Below are positions 19,420-28,329 of a stretch of DNA of 63,283 nucleotides, piece after piece. The stretch covers positions 1-63,283 of the forward strand of contig NZ_VFVY01000031.1 in the NCBI RefSeq assembly GCF_006442315.1. Reading direction: 5' to 3'. Every line of letters starts with the position of its first letter. The first letter of the stretch is position 1. The position numbers and the translations under genes were made by a program. The notes beneath the pieces are model-generated. The model did not search any database, was not told where the DNA came from, and saw only the letters and a program-made list of their open reading frames with translations. Source of the stretch: Mesorhizobium sp. B2-3-4. Its GTDB lineage: Bacteria > Pseudomonadota > Alphaproteobacteria > Rhizobiales > Rhizobiaceae.

Positions 19420-19890
19420 ATGACCCGTGACCAGATGTTCGCCCACCTCCGCGCCGCCAATGATGTGGCGCGCGAGACTGCCGCGCATGGACACCATCCT
19501 TTCGGCTGTGTGCTCGTCGGCCCCGACGATCGCGTCCTGATGCGGCAAGGCAACATCAACACCGTGCGCCATGCCGAAACCGAACTTTGCCGGCGTGCCG
19601 CCGACGCCTATCCGCCGGATTTCCTCTGGTCCTGCACGCTGGTCTCAACCGGCGAACCCTGTGCGATGTGCGCCGGAACGTTCTACTGGGCAAATATCGG
19701 CCGGCTGGTCTACGGCGTCGAGGAGACCAAGCTTCTCGCGCTGACCGGCAACCACGCCGAGAATCCGACAATGAACCTCGCGTCGCGTACGGTTCTCGGC
19801 TCCGGTCAGAAGCAGATCGAGGTCCACGGCCCGTTCCCCGAGATAGAGGAGGAGCTTGTCGCCCCGCATATCGGGTTCTGGCAGCGCTAG
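19420..19890 (+). CDS. Nucleoside/nucleobase deaminase (CDA fold)
   Basis: 156 residues from ATG 19420 behind GGGGAAA. The zinc-binding motifs of the cytidine deaminase superfamily are HAETELCRRAA and PCAMCAG, with the glutamate in HAE as proton shuttle. Length and motif spacing suit guanine deaminase/TadA-like enzymes rather than CMP deaminases. Housekeeping TadA usually has a C-terminal arginine-rich helix not seen here, so a free-base deaminase is more likely. Confidence 0.82.
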   Translation: MTRDQMFAHLRAANDVARETAAHGHHPFGCVLVGPDDRVLMRQGNINTVRHAETELCRRAADAYPPDFLWSCTLVSTGEPCAMCAGTFYWANIGRLVYGVEETKLLALTGNHAENPTMNLASRTVLGSGQKQIEVHGPFPEIEEELVAPHIGFWQR

Positions 19891-19938
19891 ATCGGCTGTC
19901 AGGCCGGAAGACGACCAGCTATCTGTCGGGTAGCGACC

Positions 19939-20295
19939 TCAGGCAGGCATTTCCAGATCGTGCCCGCCGACGGCAGGCAGCGCCGGGTCGTCCACCGCCG
20001 CGGCGATGACGCTGTCGATGAGGCCGGGGAAGCGGGCGTCGAGGTCGGCGCGGCGCAGCGTGATCATGCGGTTGGTGCCGACCACTTCGGCGCGAGTGAC
20101 GCCGGCCTCGCGCAATTTGGCCAGGTGATAGCTGAGGTTGGTCTTGGAGGCGAGGTCGAGAAACTGGCTGCAGTTCAGCGGCACGCCTTCCTTGCTGGCG
20201 AGATAACGCACGATGGCGAGCCGCGTCGGGTCTCCGAGCACGCCGAGCACGATGGGCAGGCTGATCTGGTCCGTATTGGGGTGGGGTAGCGTCAT
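19939..20295 (-). CDS. ArsR-family winged-helix regulator
   Basis: 118 residues. The winged helix includes LGDPTRLAIVRYLASKEG and the recognition helix TNLSYHLAKLREAGVTRAE. The cysteine pair of metal-sensing ArsR proteins is absent (one Cys only, in NCSQF), so it probably does not sense arsenic. Divergent from the MFS gene at 20490, which it most likely represses through the operator at 20457-20474. Confidence 0.88.
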   Translation of the reverse strand: MTLPHPNTDQISLPIVLGVLGDPTRLAIVRYLASKEGVPLNCSQFLDLASKTNLSYHLAKLREAGVTRAEVVGTNRMITLRRADLDARFPGLIDSVIAAAVDDPALPAVGGHDLEMPA

Positions 20296-20456
20296 GGCTG
20301 GAACCTAAGCACAGTTCGGGCCGATTTCAACGCGTCGATCCTGCTCGGCCCTATCAACCGTTTCTCCTTTTCACGACGGTCCTGACACAGGGCTGTCAGC
20401 ATGGTTCAGCTATTTTGCCCTGGCTTCATTGACATTATGGCCCGCTATGTCCAATT

Positions 20457-20474
20457 GTTCAATAACTTTTGAAC
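20457..20474. promoter_or_regulatory. Candidate ArsR operator
   Basis: Perfect inverted repeat GTTCAA-N6-TTGAAC just before the MFS ribosome site (AAGGA). A TTGACA at 20429-20434 could be the -35 box. It sits in the divergent gap between the regulator and the transporter. Confidence 0.55.
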
Positions 20475-20489
20475 TAAGGACATATCGCC

Positions 20490-21668
20490 ATGGACAAGCG
20501 GATCTTCTGGCTTGCGCTCGGGTCGTTCGCGATCTCGACCGAGGGCTTCGTCATCTCCAGCCTTCTGCCCGACATCGCCAGGGATGCCGGCATCTCCGTG
20601 CCGCTCGCCGGTTCGCTCATCACCGCCTTCGCGCTCGCCTATGCGATCGGCACGCCAGTTCTGGCGACGCTGACGGGCGAATGGGACCGGCGCCGCGTCA
20701 TCCTGTGGACGCTGGTGTTCTTCGTCATCGGCAATGTCGTCGCCGCCCTCAGTTCCTCCTTCGAAGTGCTGCTTGTCGCACGCATCATCATGGCGCTGTC
20801 GTCGGGCCTGTTCGCGGCGACCGCGCAAGGCACGGCCGTGGCGCTGGTCGATGACCATCACCGGGCCCGCGCCATCGCCGTCGTCGTCGGCGGCACCACG
20901 GTGGCCGTCGCCGTCGGCGCGCCCCTTGGCGCGCTGGTCGCGGCCATCGCCGGCTGGCGCGGCACTTTCTACGCCATTGCCGGCCTTGGCGCGCTTTCAG
21001 GCGCCATTCTCTGGTGGAGGCTGCCGCGCGGCATCATCGGCACCAGGCTGCCGCTGAAGCGCCGGCTGGCGGCGGCCATGCGTCCCGGCGTGATGCCGAT
21101 CCTGGTGACGACGGCGCTTGCGCTCATCGGTGCGTTCACCGTGTTCAGCTTCATCGCGCCACTGGCCATCGAAGGCGCCGGGCTGTCGCCGATCGCGCTG
21201 CCGGGCATGCTGCTCGCCTTTGGCGCCGGCGCCGTCATCGGCAACATCGCCGGTGGCCAGGCCGCCGACCGTTTCGGCGCGACGCGCACCGTCGGCTGGT
21301 CGCTGGCGCTGAGTGCCGCCATGCTGGTCACCTTCTCGCTGATCCCGTCCTTCCTGCCGCATCATCTCGCGGGACCGGCGCTTATGGGCATGATGGTGCC
21401 GTGGGGCATCGTCGGCTGGGCCTTCCCGCCGGCGCAAGCCAGCCGCATCATCAAGCTCGCGCCCGACGCGGCCCCGATCGTGCTGTCGCTCAACGCGTCC
21501 GCGCTCTATCTCGGCGTCGCGCTCGGCGCGGTGGTCGGCGGGGCGGTGCTGCGCTACGGCGCGCCGGCCGATCTCGGCCTGATCGCGGCTGCCTTCCCGG
21601 TCATCGGGCTCGGCATCGTGCTGGCGGGAAGGGCATTTGCCCGGCCCGTCGCCATGCCGGCGGAGTAG
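20490..21668 (+). CDS. MFS efflux transporter (AraJ/Bcr-like, 12 TM)
   Basis: 392 residues, twelve hydrophobic segments. The N-terminus FAISTEGFVISSLLPDIARD and the loop LTGEWDRRRVIL are typical of drug or sugar efflux MFS proteins of the DHA1 family. The divergent ArsR-type regulator suggests induction by an inhibitory compound. Substrate unknown. Confidence 0.88.
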   Translation: MDKRIFWLALGSFAISTEGFVISSLLPDIARDAGISVPLAGSLITAFALAYAIGTPVLATLTGEWDRRRVILWTLVFFVIGNVVAALSSSFEVLLVARIIMALSSGLFAATAQGTAVALVDDHHRARAIAVVVGGTTVAVAVGAPLGALVAAIAGWRGTFYAIAGLGALSGAILWWRLPRGIIGTRLPLKRRLAAAMRPGVMPILVTTALALIGAFTVFSFIAPLAIEGAGLSPIALPGMLLAFGAGAVIGNIAGGQAADRFGATRTVGWSLALSAAMLVTFSLIPSFLPHHLAGPALMGMMVPWGIVGWAFPPAQASRIIKLAPDAAPIVLSLNASALYLGVALGAVVGGAVLRYGAPADLGLIAAAFPVIGLGIVLAGRAFARPVAMPAE

Positions 21669-21705
21669 ACCGGCCAGGACTTCCATTTTTTGCGCGGCCG
21701 CTGCT

Positions 21706-22170
21706 TCACCTCGAAGGAGCGGCCGCCGGCATTTCGAGGTCCAGCGCCGCCACCCCGTCGAGTGTGGCGCGCAGTTTCGCGGCCTGCTCCGTGCCGATCC
21801 TCGCCTCGAACTGCTGCTGGGCGACGCTCCACAGCTTGATTGCCTCGTCGAGCTTGGCCTGGCCGACCGGCGTCAGGCGCACGCGTTTGACCCGACGGTC
21901 GTCCTTGTCCGGGAAGGTTTCGACATAGCCGTCGCGAACCAGCGGCTTCAGCGTGTGGCCGAGTGCCGATAGATCCATGATCAGCGCCTCGGCAATGGCT
22001 CCCATGGCCGGTTCGCCGCTGACGCTGATCTGAAAGAGCAGGCCGAACTGCGTGCCCTTCAGTCCAGAAGGCGCCAGCGCTTCATCGTAGAAGCGCCCGA
22101 GCCGGCGCGCGGTGCGCCGCAAGGTGGCATTGTTGCACCGGCTGAATCCGGGCTGCTGAAGATCGGTCAT
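21706..22170 (-). CDS. MarR-family regulator
   Basis: 154 residues from ATG 22170 behind AGGAG. The winged helix includes LIMDLSALGHTLKPLVRDGYVE and the wing DKDDRRVKRVRLT, both diagnostic. An upstream in-frame start at 22239 would run through the operator region and is not preferred. Divergent from the SDR gene at 22354. Palindromes between them probably mediate autoregulation and control of the SDR gene. Confidence 0.9.
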   Translation of the reverse strand: MTDLQQPGFSRCNNATLRRTARRLGRFYDEALAPSGLKGTQFGLLFQISVSGEPAMGAIAEALIMDLSALGHTLKPLVRDGYVETFPDKDDRRVKRVRLTPVGQAKLDEAIKLWSVAQQQFEARIGTEQAAKLRATLDGVAALDLEMPAAAPSR

Positions 22171-22242
22171 GTCAACTCCTCGCCGGCGAAGAATGCGCCA
22201 GCCTGCCGCAGAAATAGTTTTCGCCGCCGCCGTTGACAAGAT

Positions 22243-22283
22243 AGTGGCATATACCTACTTCGCAGAAAGTGGCATATGCCACT
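22243..22283. promoter_or_regulatory. MarR-type operator pair
   Basis: A perfect 16-base palindrome AGTGGCATATGCCACT at 22268-22283 and an imperfect copy AGTGGCATATACCTACT at 22243-22259, offset by 25 bases. TTGACA at 22233-22238 could be the -35 box for the SDR gene, placing both sites over the promoter. Confidence 0.7.
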
Positions 22284-22353
22284 AATTGCAATTCGAATGA
22301 GGCCTGGCTTCCGACATCGAAGCCGAATGACAGCGAAGAAAAGGAACACGACA

Positions 22354-23148
22354 ATGAGCAAGAACGAGAACAAGGGAACGGCCGTGATAACAGGCGCGTC
22401 CTCGGGCATCGGCGCGGTTTATGCCGACCGGCTGGCGGGGCAGGGCTATGACCTGGTGCTGGTGGCCCGCCGCGCCGACCGGCTCGGCGAACTGGCCGAG
22501 AAGCTGCGCTACGCCTACGGCCGCAAGGTCGGCGTGATCGCGGCTGATCTGTCCGACGACGACGATGTGCGCCGTGTCGAAAAGGCGATAGCGGCCGACG
22601 GGAGCGTGACGCTGCTGGTCAACAATGCCGGCCTCGGCGGCCAGATGGTGGTGGCAACCGCCGATGCCGATGCCGTCGAGCGCATGATCAAGGTCAATGT
22701 CATCGCGTTGACCCGGCTGACGCGCGCCGTATTGCCGGGGCTCCTGGCGCGCAACCGTGGCGCCATCGTCAACATCGCCTCGGTTGCCGCCTATGGCATC
22801 GCCGTCGGCGGCATCTACAGCGGCACCAAGGCCTATGTCGTCAACTTCACCGAAGCCGTGCAGAAGGAAGTCGCCGGCACAGCGGTGAGGGCGCAGGTTG
22901 TGCTGCCGGGGCCGATCCGCACCGAGTTCTGGGAGCTTTCGGGCGCAGACATCGATTCCCTCAACCAGGATTGGGTGATGACCGTTGACGATCTGGTCGA
23001 CGCCTCGCTCGCCGGCCTTGCCCAGGGTGAGACCGTCACCGCGCCGGGCCTCGCCGATCCGGCCAAGCTCGATGCCTATCTCGGCGCCAGGGACAGTTTC
23101 TATGTCAGTCTGATCGGCGGCAAGCCGGCGGCGCGCTACGCGGCGTGA
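22354..23148 (+). CDS. Short-chain dehydrogenase/reductase
   Basis: 264 residues. ATG 22354 follows AAGGAA. The classical SDR features are present: TGASSGIG cofactor motif near residue 13, NNAGLGG, a catalytic serine in NIASVAAYG and the Y-x3-K pair in YSGTK. The arginine-rich VARRADRL after the first strand suggests NADPH preference. Substrate unknown. MarR control suggests a role in response to a small molecule. Confidence 0.9.
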   Translation: MSKNENKGTAVITGASSGIGAVYADRLAGQGYDLVLVARRADRLGELAEKLRYAYGRKVGVIAADLSDDDDVRRVEKAIAADGSVTLLVNNAGLGGQMVVATADADAVERMIKVNVIALTRLTRAVLPGLLARNRGAIVNIASVAAYGIAVGGIYSGTKAYVVNFTEAVQKEVAGTAVRAQVVLPGPIRTEFWELSGADIDSLNQDWVMTVDDLVDASLAGLAQGETVTAPGLADPAKLDAYLGARDSFYVSLIGGKPAARYAA

Positions 23149-23171
23149 GCCTAGACGATGGCGGCCGGCCG

Positions 23172-23290
23172 TCAGGCCGACCGCCACATCGGAATGATCG
23201 AGGCGGCGAGGACGAGCGCCAGCACGATGTTGAGCGCGCGCCATTGCCACTCGGTTTTCAACAGCCGCGCCAGGATCATGCCCGCGACGC
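23172..23290 (-). pseudogene. Fragment of a LysE-family translocator (C-terminus)
   Basis: An uninterrupted minus-strand frame of about 38 codons ends at 23172 and reads WQWRALNIVLALVLAASIIP followed by MWRSA and stop. This matches the last transmembrane helix of LysE/RhtB exporters. No upstream portion or start is present, because the FAD monooxygenase gene begins in its place. A deletion or replacement scar. Confidence 0.55.
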
Positions 23291-23308
23291 CAGATGGGCC
23301 GGGACAGA

Positions 23309-24454
23309 CTACCAGGATTTAAGCTGCATGTTCCTCTCGCGGATGGCTTCTTCGGTTTGCGGAACAAGCATGTCCAGGTGTTCCACGGCGTCCGCCTGCA
23401 CGCCTTCGATATAGGGGCGGAACGCCTGATTGTACTCCTGGAACGCCCGTTCGAAATTTCCGCCATGTTTCTCGAACGCATCGGCCAGCGCGGCCGCGCC
23501 GATTATGGCCAGCGATCCGCCCATGCCGGCAGCCGGCGAGGCGCAGTAGGCGGCGTCGCCGACGAGTGCCACCCGGCCTTTCGTCCATGACGGCATTTTG
23601 ATCTGGCATACCTTGTCGAAGTAGAATGTCCCGGACTGGTCCACTTCGGTCAGCAACTCCGGTACCCGCCAGCCCTGTCCGGCGAACCGCTCGGCGATGA
23701 TTTCCCGCTGCTGCCGCTCGTCGCGATAATTATAGGGAATCTCGCTTTCGGAGGAAAAGCACAGAACGATGTCGGTCTTGTTGTTGTAGGCGTTGAGCAT
23801 CACGGCTTTGCCGGGGATATTGTACATTTGCGTGGTATTTTCCTCGATCAACAGCTTGTCGACGATCGTTATGGAAAAATACTGCCCGAGAAAATGCGTG
23901 TATGCGGCTTCGTCACCGAACTGGAGTTTTCGCACACGGGAGTGATTGCCGTCACAGCCGAATATCAACGCAAATGAACGCTGGGCGCCATTCCTGAAGG
24001 AAACCGCGACATCGCGCGCCGTTTCAGTCAGGGCTTCGATGCCATTGTCGAAAACGAACTCCACATCGTCCTTCACACAATCGAACATGATATCCAGAAG
24101 CGTGTCGCGCTCGATCTCCCAGTCGTCGTCAGGTCCGCCGCTGTTGGCCTCGCGAAGGATCTGTCCCTGCGTGACATCATCGGCGTTTTTGAACTCCATT
24201 CCTCGCATGTTCAAACAGTTGGCCTCAATCCGCTCCAGCAGGCCCATGCGCTCGACGATCCCGATGACGTCGGCCCCGATGTTGACGGGTGTGCCGCCCT
24301 TCTTGAGGCCTTTCGATATCTCGACAACCGTTACCCGGTAGCCGAGCCTGTTCATCCAATATGCAGTTGCCAACCCGGCGAAACTGGCTCCGGAAATGAG
24401 AACATTCCTGTTCGGCACGGCATCCGTCGCGGCAACATCGGCTTGCGTTTTCAT
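23309..24454 (-). CDS. FAD-dependent monooxygenase (PHBH/TetX-like class A)
   Basis: 381 residues. Dinucleotide-binding N-terminus VLISGASFAGLATAYWMNRLGY, the CDGNHSRVR (DG) motif and the GD motif GRVALVGDAAYCASPAAGMGG are in order. It should hydroxylate an aromatic or polycyclic substrate with NAD(P)H and O2. ATG 24454 is favoured by a GGAG four bases earlier. The region is more A/T-rich than its neighbours. Divergent from the TetR gene at 24543, its likely repressor. Confidence 0.88.
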   Translation of the reverse strand: MKTQADVAATDAVPNRNVLISGASFAGLATAYWMNRLGYRVTVVEISKGLKKGGTPVNIGADVIGIVERMGLLERIEANCLNMRGMEFKNADDVTQGQILREANSGGPDDDWEIERDTLLDIMFDCVKDDVEFVFDNGIEALTETARDVAVSFRNGAQRSFALIFGCDGNHSRVRKLQFGDEAAYTHFLGQYFSITIVDKLLIEENTTQMYNIPGKAVMLNAYNNKTDIVLCFSSESEIPYNYRDERQQREIIAERFAGQGWRVPELLTEVDQSGTFYFDKVCQIKMPSWTKGRVALVGDAAYCASPAAGMGGSLAIIGAAALADAFEKHGGNFERAFQEYNQAFRPYIEGVQADAVEHLDMLVPQTEEAIRERNMQLKSW

Positions 24455-24504
24455 AGGCTCCATCCGATCATGTACGTAAGATATTTATATATCGAATCTT
24501 AACT

Positions 24505-24517
24505 TGTACTGAGTACA
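24505..24517. promoter_or_regulatory. Candidate TetR operator
   Basis: Perfect 13-base inverted repeat TGTAC-TGA-GTACA in the 88-base divergent gap. A further TGTAC half site lies at 24471. The position suits repression of both the monooxygenase and the regulator. Confidence 0.6.
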
Positions 24518-24542
24518 TTTATGGAGCCTTGCTGGTTTGTCA

Positions 24543-25211
24543 ATGCCGACTGATCGCCGGACCCGGAAGCGCCTCGTGACGCGGCAGGCGATTTCCGACG
24601 CGGCCACGCTGCTGTTTATTGAACGGGGCTTCGACAATGTGACGGTGGACGAGATCGCGGAGGCCGCCGACGTCGGGCGGATGACGGTGTTCAATCACTT
24701 CCCGCGCAAGGAAGACATGTTCTTCGATCGCGAAGAAGAAGGCCGCGAGAAGTTTCTCGACGCCTTGCGCCAGCGCGCCGCAAATGTCGCGCCGATCGAA
24801 GCGATACGCCAGCTCGCTCACCGGGCCGCCACGGAGGACCCCGTTTACATAAGCTTCTTTCCAGGAAGCCGGAATTTCGTGGAGACAGTCGAGAAAAGCC
24901 CGACCCTCATCGCGCGGGCCAGGGCCATACGCGACGAGACGGCACAATTGGTGGCGGTGGCGCTCGCCGAAAGCGTGGGCAGAGAACCAACCGATCCCGA
25001 CGCGTATCTGGCGGCCAATCTGGTCCTGGCGACATGGACCGTTGCTTTCATCCAGGCGCATCGGGTCTATCGGCAGAGCAAGGATGCCGGGAAGGCGAGA
25101 TCCACTTTTCTCGCGCTTGTAGACCAGGGAACCAGGGGTATCGAAGCTGCCACCGCAGGGACGCCCTACGTCCAGGCAGGCTTGCCCCAGAGCGGCTCAC
25201 GAAAGCCGTAA
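24543..25211 (+). CDS. TetR-family regulator
   Basis: 222 residues. HTH at the N-terminus: RQAISDAATLLFIERGFDNVTVDEIAEAADVGRMTVFNHF. The larger C-terminal ligand domain is variable. The start may be this ATG or a TTG two codons earlier; neither has a strong ribosome site. Probably represses the divergent FAD monooxygenase, with that enzyme's substrate as the likely ligand (inference). Confidence 0.87.
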   Translation: MPTDRRTRKRLVTRQAISDAATLLFIERGFDNVTVDEIAEAADVGRMTVFNHFPRKEDMFFDREEEGREKFLDALRQRAANVAPIEAIRQLAHRAATEDPVYISFFPGSRNFVETVEKSPTLIARARAIRDETAQLVAVALAESVGREPTDPDAYLAANLVLATWTVAFIQAHRVYRQSKDAGKARSTFLALVDQGTRGIEAATAGTPYVQAGLPQSGSRKP

Positions 25212-25250
25212 GCCGCTCCTTGTCGCAATTCCAGGGGATGTCGGGTCCCG

Positions 25251-25901
25251 TTACTTCCAGTTCCTGCGCCGCTCGAGTTCGGCTTGGGAGGGCTCTTCCT
25301 GCGCGAACGAACCGACCTTGATCTCACCGCCGCGCTCATAGGTCGCCATGATGACGCCGGTGCTGGATGTCTGCGACCCGACGAGCTTGAAGGCGCCGGG
25401 CATCGCGTCATCCCCGAACAACCGCTTGCCCTTGCCCAGCAGCAGCGGAAAGATCATCAGCCGGATTTCGTCGATCAGCCCGTTGGCGAGCAAGGTCTGG
25501 ATCAGTTCGCCCGAGCCCTGGATGAGCAGGTCAGGCCCATCCTCATGCTTGAGGCGGCGCAACGCGGCGACAACATCGGATCCAAGCGACTGCGTGTTCT
25601 CCCAGGCCAGGGTTTCCGGCCGGTGCGTCGCCACATATTTGGTCGCCGGATTGAAGACATCGGCGATCGGATCTTTCTGATAAGGCCAGTACGCGGCGAA
25701 GATGTCATAGGTTCTGCGGCCAAGCAGCAGGTCGAACGGTTTGGAGAACATTTCCTCCATGGCCGCGCCCGCCACCTCGTCGAAGTAATGGAAGGTCCAG
25801 CCGCCGAACTCGAAGCCGCCCACCGGATCCTCTTCCGGCCCGCCCGGCGCCTGCATGACGCCGTCGAGGCTGACGAAGGTCGCGGCGATGATCTTTCTCA
25901 T
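25251..25901 (-). CDS. Dihydrofolate reductase-family (RibD C-terminal-like) protein
   Basis: 216 residues from ATG 25901. MRKIIAATFVSLDGVMQAPG at the start and DLLLGRRTYDIFAAYWP, LIQGSGELIQTLL and LLLGKGKRLFGD are the standard motifs of YyaP/RibD_C proteins. It binds NADPH by family. These stand-alone proteins are not true DHFR and their substrates are unknown. Single gene, convergent with the TetR gene. Confidence 0.88.
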   Translation of the reverse strand: MRKIIAATFVSLDGVMQAPGGPEEDPVGGFEFGGWTFHYFDEVAGAAMEEMFSKPFDLLLGRRTYDIFAAYWPYQKDPIADVFNPATKYVATHRPETLAWENTQSLGSDVVAALRRLKHEDGPDLLIQGSGELIQTLLANGLIDEIRLMIFPLLLGKGKRLFGDDAMPGAFKLVGSQTSSTGVIMATYERGGEIKVGSFAQEEPSQAELERRRNWK

Positions 25902-26017
25902 TCTACTCTCCCTTGTTCCATCCACGCCGTCGCGGCCGGACTGTAATCAAAGGACGTGCGGCCCGCGCTGTTCCCGACAGGGGGACAAGATTTTGGCCAA
26001 ACCTACCGGCGGAGGCG

Positions 26018-26860
26018 TCAGGTAGCGGGTTTGGCAACGAGATCTTCCGACGAGAACCAGACGTCGGCGAAGATGGCGGTGGCGGTGCGGTCCGGCGCCC
26101 TGTCCTCGACCAACCAGATCGAACGGCTGCGCATGGCTTCCTCCCGGGTCGGGATCTTCGCCGCGAGATCCGCGACCGAGGCGCCGAAGCATGGGATGAA
26201 CCAGGAGCGCATGAAGGGATCGCAGGCAAAGCCCCGATCTGTGCGCGTCACCAGCATCGCCAGCGGCACGCGCTCCGACGGGCGCCACGGGAAGATCATG
26301 CGGCCGCCCGGGCGCAGGGCCTTCAGCCAGCCGGCTGGAGGGGCGACGACGCCGGCATTGACGTAGACGATGTCGGAGGGCGGCAGGGGCGTGGCTACGG
26401 CATCGCCATGGACGACGGTCGCATTGCCATAGACCTCGAGATTTTGTCGCGCCAGATCGGCCAGCCTGCCGTCGAACTCGAAGGCGGTGACGGCGCCGCC
26501 AGGCGAGACAAGCCTGGCCAGCAAGGCGGTGTAATAGCCGGTGCCGGCGCCGATATGCGTAACGGCCTCACCCGGGGCGGGTGCGAGCTTGCCGATCCAT
26601 GTGGCATGCAGGAAGGGCTCGCCATTGTTGATGCCCTTGTCGGCATCCAGCGCCACCAGCACGTTCTGGTAGATGTGAGCCGGATCGGCGCTCGGCGTCG
26701 TGATCTTGCCGCTGCCGGCGATGACCGTCCATGGTCCCGGACCGAGGAAGGCTTCGCGCGGCACGCTGGCGAACACCTCTTCCAGGCGCCGGTCCGGCGA
26801 GGCGGCGTTGGCCGCCATCAGCCGCGCGTAGAAGGTCCTGATATCTTCGATCTTGCTCAT
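26018..26860 (-). CDS. Protein-L-isoaspartate O-methyltransferase-like SAM methyltransferase
   Basis: 280 residues from ATG 26860. SAM-binding motif I is VTHIGAGTGYYTALLARL. FASVPREAFLGPGPW at the N-terminus and DIVYVNAGVVAPPAGWLKALRPGGRM follow the PCMT family layout. The typical DGS/T repair motif is not obvious, so it may act on another substrate. The frame remains open upstream inside mntH, but family similarity begins at MSKIED. Confidence 0.8.
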   Translation of the reverse strand: MSKIEDIRTFYARLMAANAASPDRRLEEVFASVPREAFLGPGPWTVIAGSGKITTPSADPAHIYQNVLVALDADKGINNGEPFLHATWIGKLAPAPGEAVTHIGAGTGYYTALLARLVSPGGAVTAFEFDGRLADLARQNLEVYGNATVVHGDAVATPLPPSDIVYVNAGVVAPPAGWLKALRPGGRMIFPWRPSERVPLAMLVTRTDRGFACDPFMRSWFIPCFGASVADLAAKIPTREEAMRSRSIWLVEDRAPDRTATAIFADVWFSSEDLVAKPAT

Positions 26861-26913
26861 GATATCTGGCAAGATAGCGCAATCTGGTGGTTTGTCCCGG
26901 ATCAAGCGGAACG

Positions 26914-28278
26914 TCAGCCAACCCCGAACATGGTGTCGTAGAGCAGCTTGAAATTGAGCACCAGAATGATGGCGGCGACCACCCAGGCCAATGCCGCAAC
27001 GCCGCGCGGGATGGCGAGATTGCCCATCTTCTTCTTGTCGGACACGAATTGCACCAGCGGGATGACCGCGAAGGGCAGTTGCATGGACAACACCACCTGG
27101 CTGAACACCAGCAATTGGCCGGTGCCCTTCTCGCCATAGAGGGCGGTGACGACCACCACGGGGATGATGGCGAGGCCCCGCGTCAGCAGCCGCCGTGCCC
27201 AGTTGGGGATGCGCAGCCGCAGGAAACCTTCCATGACGATCTGGCCGGCAAGCGTCGCCGTCACCGTCGAGTTCAGGCCGGAGGCGAGCAGCGCCACGGC
27301 AAACAGGATCGAGGCGATGCTCAAGCCCAGCAGCGGCGACAGGAGCTTGAAGGCCTGGTCGATCTCGGCGACGTCCTGGTGACCGGTGTCGTGGAAGGCG
27401 ACGGCCGCGACGATCAGGATGGCGGCGTTGACGAACAGCGCCAGCATCAGGGCGATGGTGGAGTCCGTCGTCGCCCATTTGATGGCATCGCGTTTTCCCG
27501 CGTCGGTGCGCTCATAGGCGCGGGTCTGCACGATCGAGGAATGCAGGTAGAGATTATGCGGCATGACCGTGGCGCCGATGATGCCGATGGCGATGTAGAG
27601 CATCGCCGGGTTGGTGACGATTTCGGAGGACGGCACGAACATCGAATGCAGGATCGTGCCTGCCGGCGGGGCGGCAACGAAGATCTGGATGGCAAAGCAG
27701 CTGAAGATGATGATCAAAAGCGCGATGACGAAGGCTTCGAGATAGCGGAACCCCTTGTTCATCAGGAGCAGCACGAGGAAAGCGTCGAGTGCGGTGAGCA
27801 TGGCGCCGCCGATCAGCGGAATGCCGAACAGGAGCTGCAGCGCGATCGCCGTGCCGATCACCTCGGCGAGATCACAGGCGATGATGGCGAGTTCGCAGGC
27901 GAGCCACAGCACGAAATTGACCGGGCGCGGATAATAGGCGCGGCAGGCCTGGGCGAGATCGCGGCCGGTGGCGATGCCGAGCCGGGCGGCCAGCGCCTGC
28001 AAAAGGATCGCCATCAGGTTCGACAGCATGATGATGAAAAGCAGCGTGTAGCCGAACTGGGCGCCGCCGGCGAGGTCGGTCGCCCAGTTGCCCGGGTCCA
28101 TATAGCCGACCGAGACCATGTAGCCCGGACCCATGAAGGCGAACAGCCGGCGGAACCAGACGCCCGAGGTCGGCACCGCGATGGTGGAATTGACTTCGCG
28201 CAGGCTGGGCTGGTCGTCCTCGTCCCTCCTGGCGAACCGCCATGAGGATCGAGGGGCTGTAGCTTCGGCTTCTGACAT
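26914..28278 (-). CDS. mntH: Nramp-family manganese/divalent metal transporter
   Basis: 454 residues, about 11 transmembrane helices. The metal-binding DPGN motif (SVGYMDPGNWATD, about residue 62) and the MPHN motif (GATVMPHNLYLHSS) are intact. Proton-coupled uptake of Mn2+, possibly Fe2+. It is divergent from the MntR-type gene, and a MntR-box-like sequence lies between them, so manganese repression is expected. Confidence 0.94.
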   Translation of the reverse strand: MSEAEATAPRSSWRFARRDEDDQPSLREVNSTIAVPTSGVWFRRLFAFMGPGYMVSVGYMDPGNWATDLAGGAQFGYTLLFIIMLSNLMAILLQALAARLGIATGRDLAQACRAYYPRPVNFVLWLACELAIIACDLAEVIGTAIALQLLFGIPLIGGAMLTALDAFLVLLLMNKGFRYLEAFVIALLIIIFSCFAIQIFVAAPPAGTILHSMFVPSSEIVTNPAMLYIAIGIIGATVMPHNLYLHSSIVQTRAYERTDAGKRDAIKWATTDSTIALMLALFVNAAILIVAAVAFHDTGHQDVAEIDQAFKLLSPLLGLSIASILFAVALLASGLNSTVTATLAGQIVMEGFLRLRIPNWARRLLTRGLAIIPVVVVTALYGEKGTGQLLVFSQVVLSMQLPFAVIPLVQFVSDKKKMGNLAIPRGVAALAWVVAAIILVLNFKLLYDTMFGVG

Positions 28279-28329
28279 GGAAAGGCTTTCCGAGACTTCC
28301 GAGGATGATCATAAGCTACGCCATGGCTC

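Noticed and set aside
26861..27478. An upstream extension of the methyltransferase frame on the minus strand
   Set aside because: It overlaps mntH and adds sequence without family similarity; the family start is MSKIED at 26860.
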